Shown here in pieces: positions 10,172 through 19,408 of a DNA stretch of 64,000 nucleotides (the first letter of the stretch is position 1; every line of letters begins with the position of its first letter). Source of the stretch: Paraburkholderia largidicola (lineage in GTDB: Bacteria; Pseudomonadota; Gammaproteobacteria; Burkholderiales; Burkholderiaceae); contig NZ_AP023174.1 of the NCBI RefSeq assembly GCF_013426895.1, forward strand, positions 1,798,001-1,862,000, written 5' to 3'. Both the position numbers and the translations under genes were made by a program. Under the pieces are notes generated by a model that saw nothing but the letters and a program-made list of their open reading frames with translations, searched no databases and had not been told where the DNA came from.

Positions 10172-11794
10172 ATGACTCTCAACTCGCTCCCCGCCTGGAA
10201 CTCGCTGCAAACACACTACGAACAGATTCGCGATGCGCGCCTGCGCGACTGGTTTGCACCCGAGAACGATCCCGCGCCGACGCGCGCCGAACGGTTCACG
10301 CTTGCCGGCGGCGGTCTCGCAGCCGACTTTTCGAAGAACCGCATCACCGACGAGACACTGAAGCTGCTCGTGCAACTCGCGCGCGAAGCCAACGTCGAAA
10401 AACGCCGCGACGCGATGTTCGCGGGCGACATCGTCAATCCGACGGAAGGCCGCGCGGTGCTGCATACGGCGCTGCGCGCCAGTAATCCGAATGCGCCCTT
10501 CTACGGCAAGATCCAGGCGGAGCGCGCGAAGATGGCCGCGTTCGCCGACAAGGTTCGCAGCGGCGAATGGAAGGGCTACACGGGCAAGCGGATTCGCTAT
10601 GTCGTGAACATCGGTATTGGCGGCTCGGACCTCGGGCCGAAGATGGTCGTGCACGCGTTGCACCACCTCGCTACACCGGACATCACCACGCACTTCGTAT
10701 CGAACGTCGACGGCGCGGACCTGTATCGCGTGCTGACCGAAATCGATCCGGAAGAAACGCTGGCCATCATCGTCTCGAAGACGTTCACGACACTCGAAAC
10801 GATGACCAATGCCAATTCGCTGCGCGACTGGTTCGTCGAGAAAGGCTGCCCGCAGAACCAACTGGCAAAACACTTTGTTGGCGTCTCGGCGAATCCCGCC
10901 GAAGTCGTCAAGTTCGGCATTGCGCAGGAAAACGTGTTCGAGATGTGGGACTGGGTTGGCGGCCGCTATTCGCTGTGGTCGGCAGTCGGCCTGTCGATCA
11001 TGATCGCCGTCGGTCCGAAACAGTTCGACGAACTGCTCGCCGGCGCGAACGAAATGGACGAGCATTTCCGCAGCGCGCCGCTCGATCGCAACCTGCCCGT
11101 GCTGATGGGCATGATCGGCATCTGGTATCGCAACTTCTTCAAATCGCAAAGCTATCTGGTCGCACCGTACTCGGAAGCGCTGCATTTCCTGCCGTCGTAC
11201 CTGCAGCAGCTCGAAATGGAAAGCAACGGCAAGCAGGCGTGTCTCGACGGCTCGTTCGTCACCTACGACACGTCCGCCGTCACGTGGGGCGAGCCGGGCA
11301 CGAACGGCCAGCACGCATTCTTCCAGATGTTGCATCAGGGGCCGACCATCGTCCCGATCGACTTCGTCGCCGTGCTGACACCCGAGCACCCGCTCGTGTC
11401 GCATCATCCGAAGCTGCTGGCAAACTGCTTCGCGCAGAGCGAGGCGCTGATGCTTGGCCGCACGCGTGAAGAGGCCGAAAAAGTGGCCGGGCCCAAGAAG
11501 CCGGAACTCGTGCCGCACATCATGTTCCCTGGCAACCGCCCTACGACCACGCTGCTCGTGGACGCGCTCACCGCCCGTTCGCTCGGCGCGCTGATCGCGC
11601 TGTACGAACACAAGGTGCTCGTGCAAGGCACGGTCTGGAACATCAATTCGTTCGACCAGTGGGGCGTCGAACTGGGCAAGATTCTCGGTAAGGTCGTCGA
11701 GGCGGATATCACCAGCGCAAGCGTGGACGAGAAGAAGCACGACTCGTCGACGTCAGCACTGATCGCACGGGCTCGCGCGGCGTTGAAGCACTGA
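10172..11794 (+). CDS. pgi: Glucose-6-phosphate isomerase
   Basis: Interconverts glucose-6-phosphate and fructose-6-phosphate in the cytosol. 540 residues, normal for the family. Signature regions are present: [13 protein letters not shown] (sugar-phosphate binding), [33 protein letters not shown] and [14 protein letters not shown] near the C-terminus. The 269-base upstream gap holds no gene; a TATACT at 9980-9985 could be a -10 box but has no clear -35. A strong bidirectional hairpin follows at 11821, shared with the convergent ABC ATPase gene. Confidence 0.97.
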   Translation: MTLNSLPAWNSLQTHYEQIRDARLRDWFAPENDPAPTRAERFTLAGGGLAADFSKNRITDETLKLLVQLAREANVEKRRDAMFAGDIVNPTEGRAVLHTALRASNPNAPFYGKIQAERAKMAAFADKVRSGEWKGYTGKRIRYVVNIGIGGSDLGPKMVVHALHHLATPDITTHFVSNVDGADLYRVLTEIDPEETLAIIVSKTFTTLETMTNANSLRDWFVEKGCPQNQLAKHFVGVSANPAEVVKFGIAQENVFEMWDWVGGRYSLWSAVGLSIMIAVGPKQFDELLAGANEMDEHFRSAPLDRNLPVLMGMIGIWYRNFFKSQSYLVAPYSEALHFLPSYLQQLEMESNGKQACLDGSFVTYDTSAVTWGEPGTNGQHAFFQMLHQGPTIVPIDFVAVLTPEHPLVSHHPKLLANCFAQSEALMLGRTREEAEKVAGPKKPELVPHIMFPGNRPTTTLLVDALTARSLGALIALYEHKVLVQGTVWNINSFDQWGVELGKILGKVVEADITSASVDEKKHDSSTSALIARARAALKH

Positions 11795-11820
11795 TTCCCG
11801 TCATTCAGCCGCGCGAATGC

Positions 11821-11853
11821 AAACGGGCCTTCAACTTGAAGGCCCGTTTTTTT
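11821..11853. terminator. Bidirectional terminator between pgi and the ABC ATPase
   Basis: An 11-bp perfect stem (AACGGGCCTTC / GAAGGCCCGTT) with a 5-base loop and a following T-run (11847-11853). The convergent ABC ATPase gene ends 17 bases further on, but the minus-strand T-tract is short, so it acts chiefly for pgi. Confidence 0.9.
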
Positions 11854-11869
11854 GCGTCCGACTGCGCGA

Positions 11870-12556
11870 TCAGATCAGTCGCCCTGCTTCGATCGTCACT
11901 GTCGTATCGCAGCGGCGCGCAAGCTCGACATCGTGCGTGACGAGCACCAGCGTTGCGCCGTTCGCGCGGTTCATCTCGAACATCAGATCGATGACGGCAT
12001 GGCCCGTTGCGGCATCGAGGCTGCCCGTCGGCTCGTCGGCGAACAGGATGGCGGGATGCGTGGCGAACGCGCGCGCAAGCGCCACGCGCTGCTGCTCACC
12101 GCCCGATAGCAGCTTCGGATAGTGCCGCATGCGCTCGCCGAGGCCAACCTGCGTCAGCAGCGTCCGCGCGCGCGCGTGAATGTCGCGCGCCGGCAACTCG
12201 CCCTGCAGTTCGAGTGGAAGCGTGACGTTTTCGAGCGCGGTCAGATGCGGCATCAACTGGAAGGACTGAAACACAAAGCCGACGGAACCATTGCGCAGCG
12301 CGGCGCGGCCGTCTTCGTCGAGTTCTGTCAGTTCGCGGCCAAGCAGACGAACCGACCCCGAGGTCGCGCTGTCCAATCCGGCGAGCAGTCCGAGCAGCGT
12401 AGACTTGCCTGAACCCGACGCGCCGACGATCGCCACCCGGCTGCTTGCCTGAATCGACAGGTCGATGTTGTCGAGGATCGTCAACTCACCCGTCGCATCC
12501 TTAACCCTCTTGCATAAACCCCGCACTTCGATGACCGGACCAGTTTTCTTTTGCAT
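11870..12556 (-). CDS. ABC transporter ATP-binding protein, YbbA/LolD type
   Basis: 228-residue ATPase of the MacB/LolD/YbbA group. Walker A GASGSGKSTLLG, signature LSGGEQQRVALARA, Walker B AILFADEPTGSLD and the H-loop VTHD are all intact, so it should hydrolyse ATP. Such proteins normally work with an MacB/YbbP-type permease that extracts lipophilic substrates from the inner membrane. No permease is adjacent: pgi follows convergently and an esterase lies divergently. The ybbA//tesA divergence is conserved from E. coli, but the E. coli partner ybbP is missing here. The start codon CAT (12554-12556) overlaps the esterase ATG on the other strand; no Shine-Dalgarno is visible, and an in-frame upstream ATG at 12625 is an alternative. 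Confidence 0.9.
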   Translation of the reverse strand: MQKKTGPVIEVRGLCKRVKDATGELTILDNIDLSIQASSRVAIVGASGSGKSTLLGLLAGLDSATSGSVRLLGRELTELDEDGRAALRNGSVGFVFQSFQLMPHLTALENVTLPLELQGELPARDIHARARTLLTQVGLGERMRHYPKLLSGGEQQRVALARAFATHPAILFADEPTGSLDAATGHAVIDLMFEMNRANGATLVLVTHDVELARRCDTTVTIEAGRLI

Positions 12557-13286
12557 GGTGAAGCGTAGGTTGAAAGTGCGCGCCGTTGTGTCGTTCGCGG
12601 CGCTGGCTGCGGCGTGTTGTTCCATCGTGTTCGCCGCGACTTTTTCTGCGTCCGCCCAGGCCGCCGGCAACACCACCGCGGCCGCTGCCATGGCGAACAC
12701 CACCGGCAGCAATCCACAACAATCGAAGCCGACGATCATCGTGCTCGGCGACAGCCTCTCCGCCGAGTACGGCCTGCCTCGCGATACCGGCTGGGTTTCG
12801 CTGATGCGTCAGCGTTTGTCGAGTGAGCGAATCGATTATAACGTTGCGAATGCGAGTATCAGCGGCGACACCACGAGCGGCGGGCGCGCCCGCCTGCCTG
12901 CGTTGATGCAGCGGCTCAAGCCCGCCGTCGTGATCGTTGAACTGGGCGCAAACGACGCGCTGCGCGGCGTCCCGCTGAACACGACGGAAGACAATCTCCG
13001 CACGATCATCGAACAGGCGCAGCAAGGCCACGCGAAAGTCCTGCTCGTCGGCATGTACGTGCCGCCCAATTACGGCCCTGACTACACGCAAAAGTTCCAC
13101 GGCCTCTACGGGCAACTATCGAAGCAGTTGCGCGTGCCGCTTGTCCCATTTCTCCTTGCAGGAATCGAAGACAAGCCGGACATGTTCCAGTCCGATCAGA
13201 TTCATCCGACCCAACAGGCACAGCCCCTGCTACTGGACAACGTGTGGTCAGCGCTGAAGCCGCTGCTCCGCACCTCGTCTCAATGA
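12555..13286 (+). CDS. TesA-type SGNH/GDSL lipolytic enzyme (arylesterase / lysophospholipase L1 family), exported
   Basis: 243-residue secreted esterase. A basic N-terminus (KRRLKVR) and a long hydrophobic stretch ending ASAQA form a Sec signal peptide. The mature part holds block I VLGDSLSAEYGLP (nucleophile Ser), block II ISGDTTSGG, block III ELGANDALRG and block V DQIHPTQQAQ (catalytic Asp and His). It would hydrolyse thioesters, aryl esters or lysophospholipids in the periplasm. The ATG at 12555-12557 overlaps the ABC ATPase start codon on the other strand, so the promoter of each must lie inside the other gene unless a different start is used (for example ATG 12531). Confidence 0.93.
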   Translation: MVKRRLKVRAVVSFAALAAACCSIVFAATFSASAQAAGNTTAAAAMANTTGSNPQQSKPTIIVLGDSLSAEYGLPRDTGWVSLMRQRLSSERIDYNVANASISGDTTSGGRARLPALMQRLKPAVVIVELGANDALRGVPLNTTEDNLRTIIEQAQQGHAKVLLVGMYVPPNYGPDYTQKFHGLYGQLSKQLRVPLVPFLLAGIEDKPDMFQSDQIHPTQQAQPLLLDNVWSALKPLLRTSSQ

Positions 13287-13428
13287 AAGTGAAAGCGCCA
13301 TCGACGTGTTACAGCGCGCTAACAACTTGTTTCCGAATGATGGGAACGTGATCACCCCTGGTCGATCAGACAGGTTCGTCTGAATTCGACAACCGGCTCC
13401 ATGTGAGCGATTTCTGGAAGGAGATAAC

Positions 13429-13770
13429 GTGAAATACTTACCGATTATCGCTATGGCCGTCGCCATTTCCGCTTGTGCCGCGCAACCGCCCGCCGGTGTG
13501 CAATCGGTTGGCACCAGCCAGCAGCCGCCGAAGGTCGTCGGCCAGTGCATTGCCAAGAAGTGGGCTGACAAGACCCAGCAGCAGGTCGTCGCACAAGATA
13601 CATTGGCTAACGACGCAGCGATGGACGTCTACGTCCCTGGCCAGCAGCCGCCGAACGGCGCAGCCGCCGTCGTGCGCCCGAACTATCAGGGCTCCGGCAC
13701 CTGGGTCGGTTTCCGCGCTGCGGGCGGTGCCGGCAGCGACGCAACGGGCGATATCAGCGCCTGCCTGTAA
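13429..13770 (+). CDS. Small putative lipoprotein of unknown function
   Basis: 113 residues. The N-terminus reads as a lipoprotein signal with lipobox ISAC at about residues 13-16, so Cys16 would be lipidated. The mature part is rich in Gln, Pro and Ala, has a VVGQCIAKKWADKTQQQV segment and two later cysteine-poor Gly/Ala-rich stretches, and ends in a Cys-Leu pair. I do not recognise the family. A purine-rich GGAAGGAGAT lies just upstream of the ATG as a strong ribosome binding site. It is a single-gene unit closed by the hairpin at 13797. Membrane anchoring is inferred from the lipobox only. Confidence 0.8.
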   Translation: MKYLPIIAMAVAISACAAQPPAGVQSVGTSQQPPKVVGQCIAKKWADKTQQQVVAQDTLANDAAMDVYVPGQQPPNGAAAVVRPNYQGSGTWVGFRAAGGAGSDATGDISACL

Positions 13771-13796
13771 TCCTTCCCAACGCTTCTCGCAAAGCA

Positions 13797-13824
13797 AAAG
13801 CCCCGCACATGCGGGGCTTTTTTT
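13797..13824. terminator. Terminator after the small lipoprotein gene
   Basis: AAAGCCCCGC / GCGGGGCTTT stem with a 4-base loop followed by a T-run. A-rich on the other side, so it may also serve the convergent ppiD gene. Confidence 0.9.
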
Positions 13825-13868
13825 GTGGCGCTTCAGGAAGCCGCACGCATGCGGCTCCACAGAACGGC

Positions 13869-15797
13869 TTATTCGCCTGACTGCGGGGTATCGAGCGAAC
13901 CGTACATCTTCACCTTCGACCGCGTGCGCACCGCATCCAGATACGACTCGGCCTCAGCCTGTGCATTCACCGAAGCGATCTGCTGCTGCGCCGATGCCAG
14001 ACGCTGTGCATCGGTCGACGCGGGTTGCACGACAGCGTTCACACGATAGATCGCGTAACCGTCCGCGCCGAGGTCGACGCCGACGTATGCCGGCAATTTT
14101 TGCGCATCGACCTTGTAAATTGCACTCAATGCGGCGGGCGGCACACCTTGCGCGTCGTTGCGCGACACCTTCAGCGCGGACGAGAAACCCTGCGTCGACT
14201 TCGACTTCTGCAGGTCCGCCAGCTTCGCCTCGCCTTCCTTGCGCGCGAGATCGGCTGCCTGCTGCGCGACGACCTTCTGACGCACGGCATCCTTGACGGC
14301 AGCGAGCGCGGGCACGGCGGCCGGCTTGTAGTCGGTCACGTGGGCAGCGATCAGCGTGTTGTTGCCGGCGTCGATGGCCTGGGTGTTGTTGCGGTCCTTC
14401 GCCGAATCGTTTGCAAACACGGCCGCCAGGAACTTCGGGTTGTTCAGCGGGCTATCCGGCGGCAACGCGCTGCTCGGCTGCGGCGTAACCGTCGCCGTCT
14501 GGATCTGCAGCTTGTACTTGTCCGCGGCCGGTTGCAGGCTCTTCGCCTGTTCATAGACGATCGACGTGAAACCTTCCGAATCGTCGCTGAATGCCTTGGT
14601 CGCGAGCTGCGCCTTGAGATCCTTCGCGATCGAGTCCTTCACTTCGTCGAACGGCTTCGTCACCGACGGCTTTACGTCCGTCACCTTGACGATGTGGTAG
14701 CCGAAGTCCGACTGGATCAGATCGCTGATCTCATCCTTCTTCATCTTGAAGACGGCATCGTCGAAAGCCTTGCCGCCCGCGATCATACCCGGGCTGAAGT
14801 AGCCCAGATCGCCGCCCTTCGACGCCGAACCCGGGTCCTGCGAATCCTGCTGCGCGAGCTGCGCGAACTGGTCGGGGTGCGCCTTGATCTGAGCAAGGAT
14901 TTCCTGCGCCTTCTGCTTTGCCTTGTCCTTGTCGGCAGCGCTTGCATCTTTCGGCGCCGAGATCAGGATGTGGCTCGCGCGCACTTCACCCACCGTGCGG
15001 TAATGCGCGATGTTGTCGTCGTAGTACTTCTTGAGATCCGCGTCGCTCGGATTCGCCGATGCCGCGATCGTCGCGGGCGACATCACGAGATACTGGATCG
15101 TGGCCGTCGCAGGCGTCGCGAAGTCCTCGCGATGCGCATCGTAGTACGCCTGAATTTGCGCATCGGTCGGCTGCACCTTCGACTCGTACTCCTTCGAGCG
15201 GAACGCGAGACCCTGCACTTCGCGCTGTTGCTCGGCGAGTTCGGTCAGATGCTGTGCAAGCGTCTTCGGCGTGAACGAGGTCTGCGTGATGGCTGCGGGC
15301 AACTGCTGCATCGCCATGCTGTAGCGAACCTGCTCCTGGTATTGATCGGGGGTGATGCCCTGCATCGCAAGGAGTTCTTTGTATTTGTTCAGGTCGATCG
15401 AACCGTCGGGATTCTTTAGCGAGCCGATCACGGGATCGGCCATCAGCGCGCGACGCAGTGCATCGTCGGAGACCGTCAGATGCAGACGTTGCGTCTCATC
15501 CGCGAGCACACGCTGCTGGATCAGGCCGTCGAGCATTTCCTTGCGGCGCTCCGGCGTGTCGAACATCTTCGAGTCGAACTGTGCGCCAAGCATCTGACGA
15601 GCGCGGTCCATTTGCTGACGCCACGCGTTGTCATATTCGCCGCGCGTGATCTTGTGTCCGTTGACGCTCGCGACATTCGCGCTCTCGTCAAAGAAGCCAC
15701 GGAAGCCTTGAATACCGACAAAACCCAAACCCGGCAGGATGACCAGGATGAGCATGAACATCATCAGACGTTGGTGATTGCGAAAGAAATCGAGCAT
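13869..15797 (-). CDS. ppiD: PpiD-type membrane-anchored periplasmic peptidyl-prolyl isomerase (SurA-N / parvulin)
   Basis: 642-residue foldase anchored by one N-terminal membrane helix (about residues 11-32, LMMFMLILVILPGLGF) with the bulk in the periplasm. A SurA-N-like helical region (about 40-240) precedes a parvulin domain (about 265-370) with VRASHILIS, LAQQDSQDPGSASKGGDL and FGYHIVKVTD. A second less conserved parvulin-like region follows. PpiD contacts polypeptides leaving the SecYEG translocon. The start at 15797 is chosen because it opens directly on the anchor (MLDFFRNHQ). Downstream of tRNA-Asp in the conserved lon-hupB-tRNA-ppiD order; a terminator separates it from the tRNAs. 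Confidence 0.95.
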   Translation of the reverse strand: MLDFFRNHQRLMMFMLILVILPGLGFVGIQGFRGFFDESANVASVNGHKITRGEYDNAWRQQMDRARQMLGAQFDSKMFDTPERRKEMLDGLIQQRVLADETQRLHLTVSDDALRRALMADPVIGSLKNPDGSIDLNKYKELLAMQGITPDQYQEQVRYSMAMQQLPAAITQTSFTPKTLAQHLTELAEQQREVQGLAFRSKEYESKVQPTDAQIQAYYDAHREDFATPATATIQYLVMSPATIAASANPSDADLKKYYDDNIAHYRTVGEVRASHILISAPKDASAADKDKAKQKAQEILAQIKAHPDQFAQLAQQDSQDPGSASKGGDLGYFSPGMIAGGKAFDDAVFKMKKDEISDLIQSDFGYHIVKVTDVKPSVTKPFDEVKDSIAKDLKAQLATKAFSDDSEGFTSIVYEQAKSLQPAADKYKLQIQTATVTPQPSSALPPDSPLNNPKFLAAVFANDSAKDRNNTQAIDAGNNTLIAAHVTDYKPAAVPALAAVKDAVRQKVVAQQAADLARKEGEAKLADLQKSKSTQGFSSALKVSRNDAQGVPPAALSAIYKVDAQKLPAYVGVDLGADGYAIYRVNAVVQPASTDAQRLASAQQQIASVNAQAEAESYLDAVRTRSKVKMYGSLDTPQSGE

Positions 15798-15859
15798 GCT
15801 TGAGGAGGCAAAAGTCGGATGCCAAAAACGGAACGCCCGATAGTACAACAGCGGGCAAT

Positions 15860-15886
15860 AAAAAAGGCGAACCGGAGTTCGCCTTT
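15860..15886 (-). terminator. Terminator after the tRNA-Val/tRNA-Asp unit
   Basis: Minus-strand hairpin AAAGGCGAAC / GTTCGCCTTT followed by six T, 10 bases past the CCA end of tRNA-Asp. Confidence 0.85.
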
Positions 15887-15895
15887 CTAGGATAC

Positions 15896-15972
15896 TGGCG
15901 GAGTGGACGGGACTCGAACCCGCGACCCCCGGCGTGACAGGCCGGTATTCTAACCGACTGAACTACCACTCC
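15896..15972 (-). tRNA. tRNA-Asp (anticodon GTC)
   Basis: 77-nt cloverleaf on the minus strand: acceptor GGAGTGG pairs with CCACTCC, the discriminator is G, and CCA is encoded (15896-15898). The D-loop region TAGTTCAGTCGGTTAGA and the T-arm GGTTCGAGTCC are canonical. The anticodon loop CCTGTCACG gives GTC, reading Asp codons. Confidence 0.97.
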
Positions 15973-16013
15973 TTATGCTGCAAACACTGCAGCGTGTCAC
16001 TTCGATCTGGAAC

Positions 16014-16089
16014 TGGTGGGTGCTGAGAGGCTCGAACTCCCGACCTACGCCTTGTAAGGGCGCCGCTCTACCAACTGAGCTAAGCACCC
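16014..16089 (-). tRNA. tRNA-Val (anticodon TAC)
   Basis: 76-nt cloverleaf on the minus strand: acceptor GGGTGCT/AGCACCC, discriminator A and an encoded CCA. D-arm TAGCTCAGTTGGTAGAGC and T-arm GTTCGAGCC are canonical. The anticodon loop CCTTACAAG gives TAC. It lies 41 bases upstream of tRNA-Asp and is probably co-transcribed with it. Confidence 0.97.
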
Positions 16090-16159
16090 GTTCCGCGATC
16101 GCTGCTGCCTGACTGTTGATGCCGATTTGCGTCGACACATTCATCAAGCAGCGAGCCCA

Positions 16160-16432
16160 TTAGTTTAACGCATCCTTTAGCGCTTTACCAGGCCTAAATT
16201 TAGGAACCTTGGCAGCCTTGATCTTGATTGCTGCGCCCGTGCGCGGGTTGCGGCCCGTGCGTGCCGTGCGCTTGCCAACGGCGAACGTGCCGAAGCCGAC
16301 CAGCGTCACCGAACCACCTTTTTTCAACGTGCCTTTGACGCCACCGATCACGGCATCCAACGCGCGACCTGCTGCCGCTTTCGAAATGTCGGCTTGCTGC
16401 GCGATGTGATCGATCAATTCCGTTTTATTCAT
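16160..16432 (-). CDS. hupB: HU-family nucleoid DNA-binding protein
   Basis: 90-residue HU protein that bends DNA as a dimer and compacts the nucleoid. The N-terminus [11 protein letters not shown], the core [19 protein letters not shown] and the DNA-binding arm region [17 protein letters not shown] are canonical, ending [14 protein letters not shown]. It sits directly downstream of lon, as in many gamma- and beta-proteobacteria, but has its own strong sigma-70 promoter (16520-16548) and is separated from lon by a terminator. HU versus IHF: the sequence pattern is HU-beta. Confidence 0.97.
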   Translation of the reverse strand: MNKTELIDHIAQQADISKAAAGRALDAVIGGVKGTLKKGGSVTLVGFGTFAVGKRTARTGRNPRTGAAIKIKAAKVPKFRPGKALKDALN

Positions 16433-16519
16433 TCCAAGCCCCCGAGAATGTAGTTGGGCAATCATGAAAGCGCTTATGCGCCCGGTTATATACGGCACGG
16501 CAGAATTTGCCGGCCACTC

Positions 16520-16548
16520 ATTAGAATGGGCCGAAACCCTTGTGTCAA
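16520..16548 (-). promoter_or_regulatory. Sigma-70 promoter of hupB
   Basis: On the minus strand, a perfect -35 TTGACA (16543-16548), a 17-base spacer and a -10 TCTAAT (16520-16525). It lies about 90 bases upstream of the hupB ATG. This is the cleanest promoter in the window. Confidence 0.8.
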
Positions 16549-16724
16549 GCGGGATTGAGCCTGATTCGAGGGGCTCGTCGAGGGTCTGTCGATGACAAGT
16601 TCTTGCAAGGCGATCGATGCGGATGCAACCAGTTTGCCGCGTATTTTCGTGCGTCCTGGATAGCAGGTGAGTTGCTTTATCGAAAGCGACCTGGTTGAAC
16701 GTTTGCGTTGTTCGCGCGAGCAAT

Positions 16725-16755
16725 AAAAAACCCGCGGACCAGGCCGCGGGTTCTT
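16725..16755 (-). terminator. Terminator after lon
   Basis: Minus-strand hairpin CCCGCGG / CCGCGGG (loop CCTGGT) followed by six T (16725-16730), 53 bases past the lon stop. Confidence 0.85.
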
Positions 16756-16807
16756 GTTCGCTGAAGACCAAGTGAGCCGTTAAGCCACTCAGTACTTTGC
16801 GTTTAGC

Positions 16808-19225
16808 TTAGTGCTTCACGACATCCGTCGCGCCCGAGTCTTTCGACTCACTAACGGGCGCAGCCGCCTTCGGCTCTTCTTCCGGCAAAGGAGCCGGCCC
16901 ATGTTCGAGCGCCAGTTCCAGTACCTTGTCGATCCAGCGGACCGGCACGATCTCGATCGCGTTCTTCACGTTGTCCGGAATCTCCGTCAGATCCTTGACG
17001 TTTTCTTCCGGGATCAGCACGAGCTTGATGCCGCCACGATGCGCTGCCAGCAGCTTTTCCTTCAGCCCGCCGATCGGCAGCACTTCGCCGCGCAGCGTGA
17101 TTTCACCCGTCATCGCGACATCCGCGCGCACGGGGATGCCCGTGAGCACCGACACCAGGGCCGTAGTCATCGCGATACCGGCGGACGGACCGTCCTTCGG
17201 CGTCGCGCCTTCCGGCACGTGGATGTGGATGTCCTGCTTCTCGAACGCTTCGTCCTTGACACCGAGACGGCGCGAACGCGAACGCACCACCGAACGCGCG
17301 GCTTCGACGGATTCCTTCATCACGTCGCCGAGCGAACCCGTGCGGATCACATTGCCCTTGCCCGGCATCACGGCCGCTTCGATCGTCAGCAGATCGCCGC
17401 CCACTTCCGTCCACGCGAGGCCCGTGACCTGACCGGTCTGGTTTTCCTTCGCGGCCAGACCGAAGTCGTACTTGCGCACGCCGAGGAACGTATCGAGGTT
17501 CTTGCCGTCGACGGTGACTGCCTTGTCCGCCTTCTTCAGCAGAAGCATCTTCACGACCTTGCGGCAGATCTTCGAAATTTCACGCTCGAGCGAACGCACA
17601 CCCGCTTCACGCGTGTAGTAGCGAATGATGTCGCGGATGGCTGTTTCCGTGACTTCGATCTCACCAGGCTTCAGGCCGTTGTTCTTCTTCTGCTTCGGCA
17701 GCAGATAACGTTGCGCGATGCTGACCTTCTCGTCTTCCGTGTAGCCCGACAGACGGATCACTTCCATCCGGTCGAGCAGCGGCGGCGGGATGTTCAGCGA
17801 GTTCGACGTCGCGACGAACATCACGTCCGACAGGTCGAAGTCCACTTCGACATAGTGGTCGGCGAACGTGTGGTTCTGTTCGGGGTCGAGCACTTCGAGC
17901 AACGCCGACGACGGATCGCCGCGGAAATCCATGCCCATCTTGTCGACTTCGTCGAGCAGGAAGAGCGGATTGCGCACGCCGACCTTGGTCAGGCTTTGCA
18001 GGATCTTGCCCGGCATCGAACCGATGTACGTACGACGGTGGCCGCGAATTTCGGCTTCGTCACGCACACCACCCAGCGCCATGCGCACGAACTTGCGGTT
18101 CGTTGCGCGCGCAATCGACTGGCCCAGCGACGTCTTGCCCACGCCCGGCGGCCCGACGAGGCACAGGATCGGCGCCTTCACCTTGTCCACACGCTGTTGA
18201 ACCGCGAGGTACTCGAGAATGCGTTCCTTCACCTTCTCGAGACCGAAGTGGTCTTCGTCCAGCACGCGTTCGGCATTCGAGAGGTCATTGTTGACCTTGC
18301 TCTTCTTGCGCCACGGCAGGCCGATCAGCGTGTCGATATAGTTACGCACAACCGTCGCTTCCGCCGACATCGGCGACATCAGCTTGAGCTTCTTCAGTTC
18401 GGCGTCGGCCTTCTTCTTGGCTTCCTTCGGCATGCGCGCAGCGGTGATGCGCTTCTCGAGTTCTTCGAGATCGGCACCCTCTTCGCCTTCGCCCAGTTCC
18501 TTCTGGATCGCCTTGACCTGCTCGTTCAGGTAGTACTCGCGCTGACTCTTCTCCATCTGACGCTTGACGCGTCCACGGATGCGCTTTTCGACCTGCAGAA
18601 TGTCGATCTCGGCTTCGAGTTGCGCGAGCAGATGCTCGAGGCGCTCGATGACCGGGAACATTTCGAGAATCTGTTGCTTCTGGTCGAGCTTGAGCGGCAG
18701 ATGCGCAGCGATCGTATCGGCAAGACGCCCGGCTTCATCGATACCCGACAGCGACGTCAGAATCTCCGGCGGGATCTTCTTGTTCAGCTTCACGTACTGA
18801 TCGAACTGCGAGACGATCGCGCGACGCAGCGCTTCGGTTTCAGCGCTATCGGCGTGGTCGGGCTCGAGCGGCATCACTTCGCACGAGAATTGCGTTTCCT
18901 GCTCTTCGATCGACAGCGTCTTGGCGCGCTGCAGACCTTCGACCAGCACCTTCACGGTGCCGTCGGGCAGCTTGAGCATCTGCAGGATGTTGGCGATACA
19001 GCCAACTTCGTACATGTCCTTTTCGGTCGGCTCGTCTTTGGCCGCCGTTTTCTGGGCAACAAGCATGATGTGCTTGCCACCTTCCATTGCGGCTTCCAAC
19101 GCCTTGATCGACTTCGGGCGACCCACGAAGAGCGGGATCACCATGTGTGGGAAAACGACTACGTCGCGCAGCGGGAGCAGCGGGAGTGTGACGCGTTCCG
19201 GCGGGAGGAGTTGGGTTCCTGACAT
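16808..19225 (-). CDS. lon: ATP-dependent protease Lon
   Basis: 805-residue cytosolic AAA+ serine protease that degrades misfolded and short-lived regulatory proteins. The N-terminal substrate-recognition domain (about 1-210) starts [15 protein letters not shown]. The ATPase domain holds Walker [10 protein letters not shown] and the Walker B region [10 protein letters not shown]. The C-terminal protease domain has the Ser-Lys dyad region [11 protein letters not shown] and the lysine within [14 protein letters not shown]. The C-terminal 30 residues are an Ala/Pro/Glu-rich tail. Follows clpX on the same strand, with the clpX terminator and a 182-base gap between them, so it is probably transcribed on its own. 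Confidence 0.98.
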   Translation of the reverse strand: MSGTQLLPPERVTLPLLPLRDVVVFPHMVIPLFVGRPKSIKALEAAMEGGKHIMLVAQKTAAKDEPTEKDMYEVGCIANILQMLKLPDGTVKVLVEGLQRAKTLSIEEQETQFSCEVMPLEPDHADSAETEALRRAIVSQFDQYVKLNKKIPPEILTSLSGIDEAGRLADTIAAHLPLKLDQKQQILEMFPVIERLEHLLAQLEAEIDILQVEKRIRGRVKRQMEKSQREYYLNEQVKAIQKELGEGEEGADLEELEKRITAARMPKEAKKKADAELKKLKLMSPMSAEATVVRNYIDTLIGLPWRKKSKVNNDLSNAERVLDEDHFGLEKVKERILEYLAVQQRVDKVKAPILCLVGPPGVGKTSLGQSIARATNRKFVRMALGGVRDEAEIRGHRRTYIGSMPGKILQSLTKVGVRNPLFLLDEVDKMGMDFRGDPSSALLEVLDPEQNHTFADHYVEVDFDLSDVMFVATSNSLNIPPPLLDRMEVIRLSGYTEDEKVSIAQRYLLPKQKKNNGLKPGEIEVTETAIRDIIRYYTREAGVRSLEREISKICRKVVKMLLLKKADKAVTVDGKNLDTFLGVRKYDFGLAAKENQTGQVTGLAWTEVGGDLLTIEAAVMPGKGNVIRTGSLGDVMKESVEAARSVVRSRSRRLGVKDEAFEKQDIHIHVPEGATPKDGPSAGIAMTTALVSVLTGIPVRADVAMTGEITLRGEVLPIGGLKEKLLAAHRGGIKLVLIPEENVKDLTEIPDNVKNAIEIVPVRWIDKVLELALEHGPAPLPEEEPKAAAPVSESKDSGATDVVKH

Positions 19226-19258
19226 TTCATTTCCCCATGAGTGGAATCAGTTTGTTCG

Positions 19259-19288
19259 ATAGTTGAGGCCGCCAAAAAAGATTGCAAG
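19259..19288 (-). promoter_or_regulatory. Candidate heat-shock (sigma-32-like) promoter of lon
   Basis: Reading the minus strand, CTTGCAA (19282-19288) is followed after 13 bases by CCTCAACTAT (19259-19268). This partly matches the sigma-32 pattern CTTGAAA-N13-CCCCATNT. lon is a classic heat-shock gene, but the -10 match is weak. Confidence 0.35.
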
Positions 19289-19353
19289 CCTTCGCGTGTG
19301 GGAAAAGTTCAGTGACTCCAGAAAAACAGTCCATCCTGACGACACGATAAACG

Positions 19354-19390
19354 AAAAAAGCCGTTCACGTTGCCATGAACGGCTTTTTTT
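19354..19390. terminator. Bidirectional terminator between clpX and lon
   Basis: AAAAAAGCCGTTCA / TGAACGGCTTTTTTT with an 8-base loop, 19 bases past the clpX stop. A- and T-tracts on both sides allow function in either direction. Confidence 0.92.
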
Positions 19391-19408
19391 CAAAAATCGG
19401 GAAGCCGA

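Noticed and set aside
15896-16089. tRNA genes as phage or ICE attachment sites
   Set aside because: No integrase, no duplicated tRNA 3' ends, and the gene order around them is the conserved housekeeping one. The same holds for tRNA-Leu at 26690-26776.
16811-19222. 803-codon frame antisense to lon, and a 541-codon frame antisense to tig (21599-23224)
   Set aside because: Same GC-driven artefact; the sense frames carry complete family motifs.
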